Shown here piece by piece: positions 43,061-55,776 of a stretch of DNA of 64,000 bases. This DNA comes from Anniella stebbinsi (Eukaryota; Chordata; Lepidosauria; Squamata; Anniellidae), in assembly GCA_029215795.1 (NCBI GenBank), contig JARDYH010000003.1, positions 104,254,609 to 104,318,608 of the forward strand, written 5' to 3'. Numbering within the stretch: the stretch's first letter is position 1; each line of letters starts with the position of its first letter. The notes beneath the pieces were generated by a model. It worked only from the letters and a program-made list of their open reading frames with translations. It made no database searches and was not told the DNA's origin. The translations under genes were made by a program, and so were the position numbers.

Positions 43061-45993
43061 TATTTACAGTGATGGATAGATAGTAAAGTGACTGAGCTTG
43101 CAAAAAAATCTTAAGTTCACACATATATTGACATGATTGGAACTGGTAGTAATGAACAGGAAAGACAACTTTGAGCTGATCCAGGAATGCTCTTCTTATA
43201 CTCCTATCCGGGAAAATAATACTGACCTACCTTTCTTCACATTGCAATCTAGGGTAGCTCACCACAATGGGGCACCAGTCTGCAGATCTCAAGCAGCCCA
43301 AACAGGCCCAAATATTGTGCTGAAGAATACTTTGGGGTCTTATACTGCACAGTTCTGGATCCTCATAATTTTTGGTGTATATTTGCATGCTGTAGAGTTG
43401 TCACTTTGCGTGACATGACATTTTTGAGGTGAGCCAACAGAGTTTAAATCAGATAGGGCCATTTCTCTCATTTCTACGTTTTCTTTGCTTGAAACAACTG
43501 TCAAGGTTTCTTCTTAGGCTAAAACATCTGGCGAATATTGAGGAAAACTAACAAATGTCGATACAACATACAAGGTTTCTCCCAGAATAGCCTAATATAC
43601 ACGCCATGTATATTTAGTGCTTAAAATAATAAAAATTGTGCATCAAGGTAACTGACATTCTGTGTCAAGAAAACTTTTAAGTTTTCATCCTGTGTACTCT
43701 TCCAGAATGTTGTTCATAGGGCCAAAATAGACATTCAACAGATACCCTGGGTCTTCGTCAAACATTTTTTTTGTAAAAAAAAACCAGCAGGAAAAGGTAT
43801 GCTTTGAACAGGAGAAGTGGTGGGCCTTGGAGAGGTGCATAGCCTTCTCCTGCCCACGGCCTCTCCCCCATACAACCTTATCCAGCTGCTGTTCTCCTTG
43901 CCTCAGAACCTTGACTGGGTAAAAGTGGCCTGGCGAAGGGCAGTGAAGGGAAGAAACATCAGGTGAGGGAAGAGTTCAGCAACCGCCCCATTTCCACTTC
44001 TTCCCCACAAATTATACTCTCTGCCATCTGGAGTTCCTTCCTCACTGGTTTTTAGAAGCTGCTCCTTATGATTGGAGTTCCTTCCAGAGCATCTACATGG
44101 CAATGGCCCAGTTCAGATTTAACAATCCTAGTCCAATAAAGCATGGTTTATTGGTGCACAAGCAACCTATGTGTTCTCCTACCCCTCTTTAGCCGTCCTT
44201 TTCCCTCTTCGCTCACATCCCCTTCTTCAGCAAAGCTGTGAAGTCTGCTCTGGAAACTGTGGCGTAGACTCCCTCCAAACCAGAATATGAAACCAGCATG
44301 TATTTTTCAGCTCATTACCTAGAATAGCTCACTCCCTTTGAGATGCAATTTCTTATTAAGGGTATGAGAACCACCAAGAAAGCCTTCTCCAGAGAAGAGC
44401 AAATCACTTACTCTGATTCTGCAACGCTGGTCTATAGTCTCCTTTTCTTTCCTCTTGATCTCCAGTAGTTATAGCTTGATCTATAGCTGGGCAAGGCTTG
44501 GCTGGCTGGGGCTTGTGAATGTGCCTGACACCTCTCTGTCATCACTGTTGTGATCATCTCATCCTCCCCCCTTCCATCACTTCCAGTGCAGGCAGCAGGC
44601 AAAGCATCCAGTAGGACTACTGTATCAAATTTCCAAGTTTGGTCCTGACTGGTATCCCCAGCGCCAATCAGGGCCTAAATATTTGCATCTGAAATGAGCA
44701 GGCCTTCAGACGCCCACAAACAATACGTGTACATGCCTGCTGCACCCGTGAGAGAGAGACTGAAAGGAAGAAGCAACAGTAGCTGCCTTGGCCAGCCTCT
44801 TTAGCACTTCTTCTGTAAAGTACCCTGAGTACCTTTAACGTATCTTTCTGATTAGTCCCTTCTTAGCTGAGTTCACTGTCTCCGTCATATTTTCTCTCAA
44901 GTTGCCTTCTCATTCATCTTTCATAACTTTGGATTTCTCTTTCTCAGTCCATTGCCTGTTCTAGAGTTTTCCTTCAGCCTTCTCTCTGGGTTCTCTGACT
45001 CTTGCCTTCCCTATCTAAAGACCTTATATCCCAGAAAGCTATTTCTGTCCTTAAGGCCTGTGTGAGGTTTAAAACTGAAAACTTTCCTTCATAGAAGCGC
45101 AATCTTATTGCGCTTTTCCGATTACACCATGGCTTCACCAGCATGCAGAATACAGGATAGTTATTCTTATTGTGCTTCAACACCTTGTTTTAGGGCCAAA
45201 GTAGGTAATATGTAAAATGTGTATGACTAACGTACCTGATATTTGTTATTTAAATAGCCATGGTGATGGGGAGAGATCAGGATTGGGCCCATGGCATGTG
45301 GGGACAAGGTTCATCCTATCCCTCCGTGCTGCATTTCCCCCACAAATCTGTTATTCACCCCAGGTGGGAAGTGTCAATTTGGAACCTTCCCAAATTTGGG
45401 CTGCACATTCAGAATTCAAACTAAATGTTCTTCAACTCATGCGTTGCTGAGCTATGTGTGATTGGGTTATTTACTTCAGTATAATTTCATGTAGCCCTGA
45501 TTCAGATTGGGACTGGGAAGCTTTGGGCAGGGCGAATTTAACTCCCCCCCCCAATTTTGTCCCAAAATTAGGGGAGGAAGCTTAAATCTCCCTTCCCCCA
45601 GAGGGTTCCTGATCCAGATGGGGCCCTGTACATTTACACTGAAGTAAGCAAGCCAGAATCTTTAGTTTGGCCTTGAGATGCAGTTCAAAGTTCAAAGAGT
45701 TGGAAACAAAATAAGGGGACTCATGGGACTTCTGCATACCAAGGTTCTGAGAGGGCAGGATATGTCTTATGATGGCAGCTAGGGGGAGTCTGCTTCCATA
45801 GGGGCTAGTAAAAGGATAGATGCCTCTAACCATCTCCCCTTTAGGATTTGCTGAAAGACAAGCAAATATTGTAAGCCAAAATCCCTTTAAAGTTCAAACG
45901 GTTCCTTTAGTATAAAAATAGTTCACTCCAACCAAAAATTTGGCAACTTTTTGGTTCCTTGGCTGGTACTTGATTATTATTGTTTGTATTTAT

Positions 45994-45996
<3 letters not shown>
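43061..45996. other. No recognised gene
   Basis: Unique-looking DNA. AATGGCCCAGTTCAGATTTAACA at 44100 resembles a MITE end, without a partner. A C9 run sits near 45545. No ORF has protein support. Confidence 0.4.

Positions 45997-46032
<36 letters not shown>
45997..46032. repeat. (TA)n microsatellite
   Basis: Eighteen TA units. Confidence 0.97.
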
Positions 46033-46035
<3 letters not shown>

Positions 46036-46439
46036 TTCCTGTTGTTACAGATGAATTTCTGGTAAATATTTATCCTTTGCACTTGCTGTAAACTTATCCT
46101 TTGCTCTCTTGGGAACTGTGGAATTCCAGCTGTGCAAAGTTCTTCAGCATTTCAAAAAGCAGCAAGGACCCTAAATGTAGTCATACGGAAAGAAGAGAGG
46201 CTGGCTGTGGGCTTCCAAAGGAGGCTGCGTGCAGCTCTTCTGCTCTTGGATCCCAGGGATGTTTGGCTGGACTGTGTCTGAAAAGCTACGGGGCACAGCA
46301 TTTCAGACACTTGAAGAAATTCAAGTACATCCAAGCCCTTCACTTAGTGAAGGTGGAATGAACATGGAGGTGGCCTTTAAATGTTGGTAGACGCATTAAT
46401 CTAGACTTAATTACAGCGAGTATGGCTCAATAACAGCTA
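46033..46439. other. No recognised feature
   Basis: Overlapping short frames on both strands (46101-46361 plus, 46152-46343 minus); non-coding. Confidence 0.4.
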
Positions 46440-46990
46440 AGTGACTGAGCTTTGAACCAGAAAGACCTTGGTCCAGGTATCACCTCTGCTATGAACATCT
46501 ACATAGCTTCATGCCAGGGGGTGGGGCTCTTCAGGCTGTCGTCCAAATCCAGGTGTCCGCCGCCCCTTCCTCTGGGCCAAGGGATTTCCACCCAACCGCC
46601 AGTCGTTGGTGGTTTCATGGCTTTTGCGCAGTTTTTTCCCCCATTCTAAAAGATGCCTCTCCTAAAGGGTTAGCTACTTACAATAAGAGCTTTAAGCTAA
46701 AATGAGCTGGTATGTTTTGTATCTTGTTGTGTTTTGCCTTCGCTCTTTGCCTTCAGCCATGCCTACCAGTGGTGGCCATGTGAGGATCTCCAAAACTGAA
46801 TTCAGCTCTCTTGTTGAAAGCCGTCCTCGTCCTTGCTTTAGGCAAACCACTTTTTCTCAGCCTCAGTTCTCCTATATATAATATGGGGATGGTAATATTA
46901 GCCTGCCTTACAGAAGTGTTATAGGGATTACTAAAATACTGTATGTGAAGTGCTTTAAACAGTCAAAAGCACTGTACAAATGTGAAGAAT
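46440..46990 (+). mobile_element. MIR-like tRNA-derived SINE, split
   Basis: TGAACCAGAAAGACCTTGGTCCAGGTATCACCTCTGCTATGAAC-like head (46451-46497) has a degenerate B box. At 46849-46980 comes the MIR-type body: CTCAGCCTCAGTTCTCC, ATATGGGGATGGTAATATTA, then GTATGTGAAGTGCTTTAAAC and AGCACTGTACAAATG. Head and tail are separated by ~350 bp of unrelated DNA, either an insertion or two adjacent copies. Confidence 0.6.
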
Positions 46991-47100
46991 AATTGTAATG
47001 AATTTTATTATTATTTATTGTCTTATTTATTACATTTCTGTACTGTCCAAGAGTCAACACTCTCTGGGTGGTTCACAACTCTTTCCTAAAGGGTTTGCCA
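46991..47100 (-). mobile_element. L2 3' UTR fragment, reversed
   Basis: TTATTATTATTTATTG then TACATTTCTGTACTGTCCAAGAGTCAACACTCTCTGGGTGGTTCAC-like DNA, the same order as at 13600 and 33905. Confidence 0.75.
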
Positions 47101-49468
47101 TAACAATTGTATGCCATGACCTTCATCCTGGGAAGCAACTCAGACCCTGACCTAGATGGGCAGGAGTTGGTGAGATCAGAGGGGGATCAGTGGTGAGGAT
47201 TGTGAAGAGTTAGACCCAGACCCAGACACAACCTGAGCCAGAGCCTGTCTGCCAGAGATCCCCAGAGACTGCAGCCCCTGAGCTTGAAGTCTCCACCAAG
47301 AATCCAACCATTTCCTCACCTGCAGAAACCCCACCCCCATTGCCTGATCACTGACACAAGCAACAAGCCAGGAGATAATTAATGGAAAAGAGATGGACTG
47401 CTAGGCTCCAGGCTAGGAGACTGGAGCCCGATTTGCCTTATTTGCCTCATGGTGGCACAGTGTCGCTTCTCCGATGCAGCCACCAACTCCCATCCACCTC
47501 AGGGGTTCTCCCCGAAGCTACGAATTTAAAAAGTCAGGGACTTACCCCAACTTTTTGCTTGGAAGCGAGGTCACACCATGTGACCTTGCTTTGGCATCGA
47601 GCTGGGCACTTCCGGGACAGATGGTGATGGGAAAGCTGGGCAGAGAGCAGATTTATATAGAGCTTTTCAGGATATTTAGAAAAATTATATTTCAAGCTGA
47701 AGTATAGAAGCTTTTATTCTTTTTACAATGCTACATACACATAAAGTGTATATTAATAGAGACTTGTCATTCAATGAAATATTGATGATGATGATGATGA
47801 TGATGATTTAGAATATTGTACAAACTTTCCAATACTAATTTGATACAGTTTGAGATTTATAGTAGTTACCAATATTTAGTTAATGACAGTTAGTTTTGTG
47901 ACTTAATCCAATGTGAGGACATTACAGCCTGTAAAGAAATTCATACAATGACAGGTGAGAGCATTCAGGTTGAAAACTGGTCTGCTAATCCAAACGTGAA
48001 ATTACACAGCGATTTAGAAGAGGCTAGCAGAAGTAGATGCAAATGTCCAAATAAGTGCAATAAAGATAGACGTTCTAGGGAAAAAGAGGGCTGGCTCAAA
48101 ACATGTTGCTGTCTAAGATGGGGGAACAGAACCACAACAACTCTTCCCCACCTCCAATTAAGTGTAAGTTATTTTGGTATCTGAAGCAGAAATCCCCAAT
48201 AGGATCTCCCTTACCCCCTACAGAAACAATACAATAACTAACAATTTGCTGCCCTTCCATAAAACCCCAAAGTGTCTGCCTTAGTTAGCCTCTTCAGCCC
48301 TGGGGGAAATCATTTGAAATTTGAATTTTTCTGTCTTTAGATACCAATTCGTGCTGTTGCCCACTCCAATACACAATACTGACGGATTGCAAATAACAAC
48401 CAGGATGCTACATGTGAGGCATTAAAAACGCAGTGATCATTTGTGCCACGGGTAGGAGCCACGTTGTGACAGTTCTCACACAGCAAAAGTAGTGCGATCA
48501 ACAAGAAATTAGTACAAAAGAAAAATCCACTAAAGTTTAGTGATGAGTGAACTTCCCCTGGTCCGATTTTTTTCAACTAATGTTTTTTAAAGGTCTGGGG
48601 ATTTTTTTTATTTTTATTTTTAAAGAAGACTTTGCTTTGCACCGAAAAGACACATGAGTCAACACAGGCAGAATTTCCCTGAGAAGAGCAATCCTTGGTA
48701 CCCTTGCAACTTATGCCCTTTTCAGACATTCTGTCAGGGCTAAACAAATGCACATGATGGAGCAGCAGCCTTGTGGAAGCAGGTCCCACCCTTTAAGGAT
48801 CTCTTTGAATGTATGCAGAAAGGAGGTTAATTTTTGGATTCTGTTACTGTCATCCATGCAGCAGCTTTCTGCATAGATTCTGATGGTGCATAGGTTGGCA
48901 GAGGAGCCTGTGGCCATGATGCTATATCCTCACACATCCTACAAATGCTACATTCATTTATGCCTGATAGAACAAGGCCAAATGGCTTTCGTCTGGCTGT
49001 ATTTTGTAGAAATTTTAGATGAACCAGAAAATTAGCACCCAATTCAGTTGTCTAATTGCTGGGCCACTTTGATGTCTGGACAGACAAGGATGAGCAAGCT
49101 ATGGCATAAAACCTGGAACTGGAGCTGATGGTCCCCGTTTGCAGGAATATGGGTAATAATGCTGGTGTGACAAGAGGCCACAGTGTGAGTTCGTCCCACA
49201 TGACCTGGATCTTCTGGTGCTGGAAGGAGCTGCAGCTGTTCCCACACCACAAAGGGAATGTGAAATGGAGGCTTTGGTGATTTTGACCACAGTGACTGGC
49301 CTCCCATTTGGCTCCTGCACTGCAGCACCAGTCTCTGGCAGCCGTCGTGGGCCTCTGAAGTGCAGCAGGGGGTCAGGCGAGCAACCTTCTCTTCCAGCAA
49401 GCAGTGATAAGAATGGGGAAAGTAAGGCACCTGCATCAGGCCACCAGAGTCCTGGGATGAGATGGTTG

Positions 49469-49470
<2 letters not shown>
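47101..49470. other. No recognised gene; (GAT)n at 47783-47807
   Basis: 47100-47380 is C/A-rich and mixed; the remainder looks unique. A short GAT microsatellite is the only clear repeat. No supported ORFs. Confidence 0.4.

Positions 49471-49505
<35 letters not shown>
49471..49505. repeat. (CA)n microsatellite
   Basis: About 17 CA units. The 157- and 219-codon frames running through it on opposite strands are coincidental. Confidence 0.97.
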
Positions 49506-49506
<1 letters not shown>

Positions 49507-51889
49507 ATCTTGGCAGCAGAGCAGAGCTGCCATGCCATTACTCGCCCTATATGCGCAGGCAGGAGAGGTTTGGCACAGCACCCTGCAGTCCAGCATGGCA
49601 CAGGGAAGTTGTAGATTAGGCCATGAGAAACCAGGACATTTTTCCCCCCTCAACGTCTGCAGATTTGTTAATTCATTTTTGTGCCTGTAAAATAAAATAA
49701 AATAAAAACGTGGGTCGGGCTCTTTCCTTTGGTACTCACTCCACTTTCTCTGGAACATATGATGTTGGCAGAGAGAGACTTTGTGTAATTAAATATAGAA
49801 TTTCTGTTGACTTAGAAAACCCTTTACATCATCTTCGTGATGGGGATGTGGTTGCATTTGTAACTGAGAGATGGAATTTCTTTCCAAGCAACATACTCTC
49901 TAGCACGAGATTTGTAAGCCTGGGGCCCTTGTCCAACTGGTGATGATAGGAGCCAGCTCTGACCAAACCAAGAAAGCTGTGCTGGAAAATCCTGCAAAAG
50001 TAACGTATCATCAGATGCTGCGTATGTGTCGCTTGTGGCAAACTGTTTCCGAGGACTAAAGTTAGGGTTTTCCAAAAATATTTAGGAAGAACAGTTGAGG
50101 CTAAAAAGATTCCATTTGACTGTATAAAAACTGAAATACCATTTAAAAATGATTTTACAACTATCTTATGTAATCTTTTACAGCTATTAGTAGAAGCAGT
50201 AGTGAAAGTGTTTCCATTTCCCACTCATTTTACAAATTTCAATAAGCTACTGGAAAAGCAAACACTTTTAAAAACATTCACCCACATGTAGCACCAGAAG
50301 TTATCCCAAAATAACCTCTAGTTAATGTGTTCTTTGTGCTAAAAAAAAAATCTGCACTAAAATAATCCAAAAACTGAAGGAGATTAAAACTGGATTCTGT
50401 AGCCTATATATATATATATATATATATGTATAATTTCACTTTTACATAATTTTGGTTTTAATAGGCCTAGATCTGGGCTAGGAGCTATGCAAGGTGCTGA
50501 AGCCGACGGAACCCCTTTTATAGTCACCGCCTTAGCTTCCGAGGTTTCTGCTGGTGTTGCTCAAACACATTCAAGCACACTTTAGAAAAATGGGGAAGTT
50601 TTTGTTCTTCCTTTAAAATGACAGCTGAGATCAGGCTCAGCATCAGCATCAGCATCCAACATACTTGAGCAGCTGCTGGGCCCCCTGCAACTCTGCATAG
50701 CTTATTGGTACCAATGGCTAACTCTGTTTCCTGCCTGCAATCCCAGCTCCTGAGCCTGGCACTAGCCTTGGCTGAGATTTTTAGGAATTGGAATTCTGTG
50801 CCTATTACCCCTTAGGGCTAAAACATACATTACTCTATTTAACAACTATGTCTTCTTCTTTTTAATTATTCTAGAATGGGCCCAATGCGGATCTTAAAGA
50901 CTCCCCTAGGATCCCAAACCGGATGGGTGGCCCTGAGCCTGCTAGAGCAAAAATGAAAAAAAGAAACAGATGTTGCTGATAGATATGGCTTTAAAGTAAT
51001 GCCTGTTTAGGCCCTTATTCTGTGCTCCTGTAGAATTCCAGTCTACACACATTGCTGGATATAGGGAGCCCATGGTATCTACAGCACACCCACAGAGGAG
51101 CAGAACCATGTTATCTTCAACTTGTAGGTAACCTCTTAAGTGAAACACACATTTCAAATGCCTGTTTGATGTCATTCTTCCCTCTCAGAAAGGGAGAGGA
51201 AGATCACATGAACTGAGCCTCTGCTTGATAGGGCTTATGCTATTCCAATGAGATCTGTGTATATGAGGGGGGTCAGACTCCCTCCTCCACCATACAATGC
51301 CTGCCCTAGCAAGTTTGTTGTTTATTGTTTTAGTATAATTAAATCCTGCCCTTTCTCCAAGGTACACGGTTCTTCCCTCAGCCTATTTTATCCTCTGAAC
51401 ACCCCTTCTATATATGTTAAGCTGAGAGGCAGTGACTGCGCCATGTCACCCAGTGAACTTCACTGCTCCGTGGGTATTTGAGTTTAGGTCTCCCCAGTCC
51501 TAGGCAGACAAATGTTTTGGGCTTCATGTGTAGAGCGGGAGCCTTTCTCACTGTTCCTCTCATAGCAATTCCCACTGGTGAAGAGACAGCCCAGTACTCC
51601 ATTTAAAAAAGGAGCCTGGAACAGCTCAAAAAACTCCAACTACACACACACGGTTCTCTCTTGCATGCCCATGTACCTTCTTTGGATCTTGGCCATAGAG
51701 CTGGCTTTGTGTTGTAATATGATAGCATTGAAATACTATCCAACACAGTACTCAAAAGAACAACGTATTTTAAGATAATATTGATAGTTAAAATTCCTGT
51801 CATAGAGAAGGGCTTTTTTGTTGCTGCTGCTTTATAGGAGAGAGTAAGCGATGCTATGGAACACTGCAAGCCCTATTGGATTGTTCTGA
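49506..51889. other. No recognised gene; (TA)n at 50406-50427
   Basis: Mixed unique-looking DNA. Overlapping minus frames at 49824-50224 lack domains. CAGCATCAGCATCAGCATC at ~50639 is a short CAT repeat. Confidence 0.4.
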
Positions 51890-52350
51890 TAAGCCCTTGT
51901 AAGGCTGATTAAAGGGGCCCAGCTATTTCAAATGCAAAGGCAAGTCTAATCATGTTTTTAAAGTCAGTCTCAGTATGCACAATTCATTCTTAACATAATA
52001 AGCCTCCATTATCCCATTCCTAGAGTTCTATTCAAACCTTGCATTTGAGGCGAAAAGTGCCCCACATCACTTAATTAAGGCACATAATCACAGAGGGGAG
52101 AGCTGCATCTTTGTGTGGATATTCAGCACTTGAATAATTAGCTAATTCATGGGTAGGTCTGAATCTTAGCCCTGGCATGTGTTCACTCTGAAATTGCTCC
52201 ACAAAATTTCTCCTTCCTCCCTGACTGGGAGAATGTTTTAAAGATTATTTCAGTGACAATGATAAATATGTGCCAGGCGTTCAGACTGAGACCCTCAGGG
52301 CCTGAGCACAGGCCTTAGCCTAGAGAATTATTGTGATCTGACTGAGCTGT
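51890..52350. promoter_or_regulatory. Candidate conserved non-coding element
   Basis: Low-CpG, repeat-free sequence with several homeodomain-type and octamer-like cores: CACTTAATTAAGG (~52066), AATAATTAGCTAATTCATG (~52133) and ATTTCAAATGCAAAGG (~51922). No coding frame. The call is based on motif clustering and lack of repeats only. Confidence 0.3.
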
Positions 52351-53539
52351 CACACACAGAAGGGAGTAGGGGTGTTTAACATCAGCGCCTGTGAGATGTG
52401 GGCAGTAGGAAGCCACTAGATTAGCCAGTCTGATATAAATACCAGGGGCCTGACTTTTTGCCTTTCGTTTGTCCATGGAGAAATACCTAATGCTTTGACC
52501 TCAAGCTTCTAATCCCAGGGATCCAGAGAATACATCCTCCATGTCTAAATTTGGACACCACTTCCCATAGCTCTAGCCTAGCCTTGAATATGAATAGTTT
52601 TGATTATCCCTTCTGATGGTAGAAAATGCCTTTCTCACCCTGTCAAAGTGAGCCTGAAAGGCCAAGAAGTACAGAAGAAGAAAGCCATGGTTGTTGCTTT
52701 CAGTGGGAGATGCGGATTTAGTAGATGTGGATAGATGTTTTGCTCATGGAAATATTATAGATGGTTTATGATTTCAGATACTCCTACATATAAATTGTGT
52801 TCACATGTAATGCTAAACCATAATTTAGCACTGTGGACTTCAGCAAGGTGCCTTTGGGCATTATATGCCAGACCATGTCTTAAAAGCCAGAATTGAAGGC
52901 AATCCTACTACTGTTGAAGCTGCTTGAGTGTAATTGTTTTAAATGTTATTATTTTGTCTTAACAGGGCAAGCATCTGTCTGCCAAGTATAGTATCCCACA
53001 TAGACATTTCATAAATTATATTTATAAAAACATTACCACTACCCTCAACATCCACATTTGCAGCACTAATATAAGAAACGGAGAACCTACATGCACACAG
53101 CTGTAACCATGTAGGCTTCCATTTAGATATGTCCCACTGACCATGAAGACATCAAGTCAAGGCCTGCAGGGTATATAATGGGAGCAAGGATGGAGCAGGA
53201 AGGCATGGTCCCCTTCCCCCTCCATGTTTATCCTTAGAAGGACTGTCTGACAGGGGCTATTTTTTTCAGATCAAAGCTAGCCTAGAAAAGGCTAGTAACT
53301 CTGGAGTGATCATCGAATTCTGGTCCTTAGCAGTTCCTAGCCTGTTACAGGGAAAACCTAATAAAGGGGGATTCCAGGTCAAAGCTCAGTCTATCCTGCT
53401 TAAAACCACAGTGGTGGGTGCCTTCTCTTTAACACTACATGGAATCAGATTGAGATTAATCTTTTTTTTCCAGAGGAATAGCGGGAGAAGGAAAAGTGTA
53501 CCCCAGTTTGCCAAAGTGCTGAATGGCAAAAAGAAGTGA
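52351..53539. other. No recognised gene
   Basis: ATGCTAAACCATAATTTAGC at ~52810 is palindromic and MITE-like. 53306-53539 is a 77-codon frame without a domain. Confidence 0.35.
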
Positions 53540-53850
53540 AAGACTGAGTCAGCTAGAAAGACTACCATAAGATGTTGTCAACTTGGACTCATTTAAAATG
53601 CAATTAACTAAATTTGTGGAGGATGAGTTTATAAATAGTTACGATAGCTACATATTACCTCAAGTGTCGGAGGACGTACGCCTGCCAGTACCAGTTGCTG
53701 GAGAACACGAGTGGAAGGGTGGCATTGGGCTCATGCCATGTTTGTGGGCTTCCCGGAGGTATCTGATTGGCCACTGTGCAAACAGAACGCTGAACTACAT
53801 AGGCCTTTGGCCTAATCCAGCACAGCTGTTCTTATGTTCTTAAGTAAACG
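53540..53850 (+). mobile_element. LINE 3' end (CR1-like, 'CTAATCCAGCA' type)
   Basis: Ends with GGCCACTGTGCAAACAGAAC, CTGAACTACATAGGCCTTTG, GCCTAATCCAGCACAGCTGT and TTCTTATGTTCTTAAG, the standard 3' UTR end of this LINE group. AACTTGGACTCATTTAAAATG upstream is the body segment. Confidence 0.8.
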
Positions 53851-55390
53851 TCCTGATATTTTAGGGTTGCCCAAGTGTCCTCTGTTGACCCTGTTTTAAG
53901 GTTCTGCCCAGGTTCCTAACTTCTCTGTTAAAAAGACGGGACATTGTGCATGTGGCGGTGGTTTGTTTTTGTTTGGGCTTGGTTGTCTTGCTGTTTTGTG
54001 GAGAGCAGGCCCTGGCGAGTCTCAAGCAGCTGCGGCTGGGCTGTTGGCTGCTTGTTCCATGGGCAGCACACCATCGAGGCTGGCTGGTGGGGGGATGGAA
54101 GCAGAATGGACGAGAGGAAGAGGAGCAAACCTCATTACCCAAGGGCATTTGGCAGGCAGGCAGGCATTTGGGGTTTCAGTTAATGCAATGTGACAGCAGC
54201 ACCACAGTTGAGCTGCTAGCTTGCCTTTGGATTAAAATTAAGTTAAGAGAGAGAGGGGGGGCTCCCCATCTCATAGTAAGACTCCCCTAATCTTTGCTGT
54301 GCGTTTGAGGGAGGAGCCTCGGGCCGGTGTGGTGTTGAGGAACCCTCCTACAAGACTACCCTTTCCCCCTTTCACTGTTTAACCTCCAGGGTTACCAGTA
54401 AGGATGCAATCCTAAACTTAAGTTAACAGGCTTTAAATTCCACTGGAGAAAGACAGCATAGCTTACCTGAGGAGGGTAAAACACAGTTAGGACTGGATCG
54501 CAAGAGTTTTTGGGGGGAGTGTGACTGACTGTTAAGGAGGAAGTGCCTTGTGTGTCTTATTTGTTATTAAGGAGACGAACAGCTGCCAGAATTACACCAA
54601 CATAGCCAAAATTCACGAGGCAGGATTTAGTTTGCAGCCATTATCACTTTTGCGAACTTCCTCAGACCTCAACTCTTCTTAACTTTCTGCTTTATAGAAA
54701 GAGGAGGGAGCGGGTGGGGACAAGGGCTGTGGGGGGTGGGAGAGATTCCTTTAGGCAAATTAAAACTCAAGATAACAAGATGGAGAGAAGAGGCACCAAA
54801 ACAAGTTCTGGCTGGTAGCAGTGTGTGTGTGTGTGTGTGTAAGTAATTCTAGTACCTTAAACCTGCATCTTCAACTCCAGAGAATCTAAAGCACAGCACT
54901 CCAACTCTCTCTTCAAAGCGATCACCACCCTAACATTTGTGCACACTATTTATTTTGAATTTAATGTATGGGGTGTGTGGTAATTATGAATTTGGGTAAT
55001 TGAAGAGGAAGATTTTTGGGGGAGGATCAAGAAATTGGGGGTTAGTTAATTGAAGAGAAACATTTGTGGTGATTTTGGGATGGGGTGAGAATTGATTAAA
55101 AACTGAGTTGGGATTATTTTGAATTTAAATTCTAGTAATTATTTCTAATTACTAATTTTTGGCCACTGGTCAGGGCCAGGTGGTGTACATGTGCACACTT
55201 GCACACACCCACATAAACATGTGCACACCCCCACCCCCACCCACCCACCCACCTGGAGATTCCTTTCTAGCACTAGCAGGGGAATCCCTTGCTTATCTCC
55301 GATCTCTCATCAGAGATCAGAGATAAGGAAACCCCAGCCAGTGCAGCCACTGTGACAGATGCTGAAGGTCTGGCATGCTGCCATTGTTAG
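53851..55390. other. No recognised gene; microsatellites
   Basis: 54403-54510 contains GATGCAATCCTAAACTTAAG, a fragment of the 26467-type MITE. (GT)n at 54821-54840 and (CCCA)n at 55217-55254 are the simple repeats. The three overlapping plus frames at 53944-54290 have no domain. Confidence 0.45.
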
Positions 55391-55776
55391 TAGGGATGTA
55401 TGAGGATTTCATTTTTGCTTTCAAAAGATGCACACCCCGAATGCAAGCAGGAGTACATTTTCTGCTGAAAACATCCATATTTGATTTACACACCTTTCCC
55501 AGTTTGATTTTGTGCAAACCTCTTGTAGACAGAATCAGTCCTGATTTAGTCTGTGGAGGAAAGTTGTGGAAATTTGCACAGATTTTAAGTTCGATCACTG
55601 CTTAATTTGTGCAATTTTCCCATTCATGCAGAACGAGCAGTTATTGCAAACACAAACAGGAATCAGGTAGGGAGAATCCTAACAATCTCGGACAAACAAG
55701 CTTCAGCTATGGGGCGGTATATAAATGTAAATAATAATAATAATAATAATAATAATTCCTCTTTCACCCATCCCTA
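55391..55776. mobile_element. hAT-like element containing a LINE-like tail
   Basis: Starts TAGGGATGTATGAGG and ends CACCCATCCCTA, with inverted TAGGGATG termini. The flanking 8-mers match at only 4 positions. GGGGCGGTATATAAATGTAA followed by (AAT)n at 55729-55756 is a LINE/SINE tail inserted inside it. Confidence 0.65.

Noticed and set aside
49099..49758. 219-codon minus ORF and 157-codon plus ORF
   Set aside because: They overlap on opposite strands through a CA repeat and show no recognisable domain.
53944..54290. Three overlapping plus-strand ORFs with a hydrophobic N-terminus
   Set aside because: They read the same G/T-rich DNA in different frames; no signal-peptide gene structure, conserved motif or downstream exon is visible.
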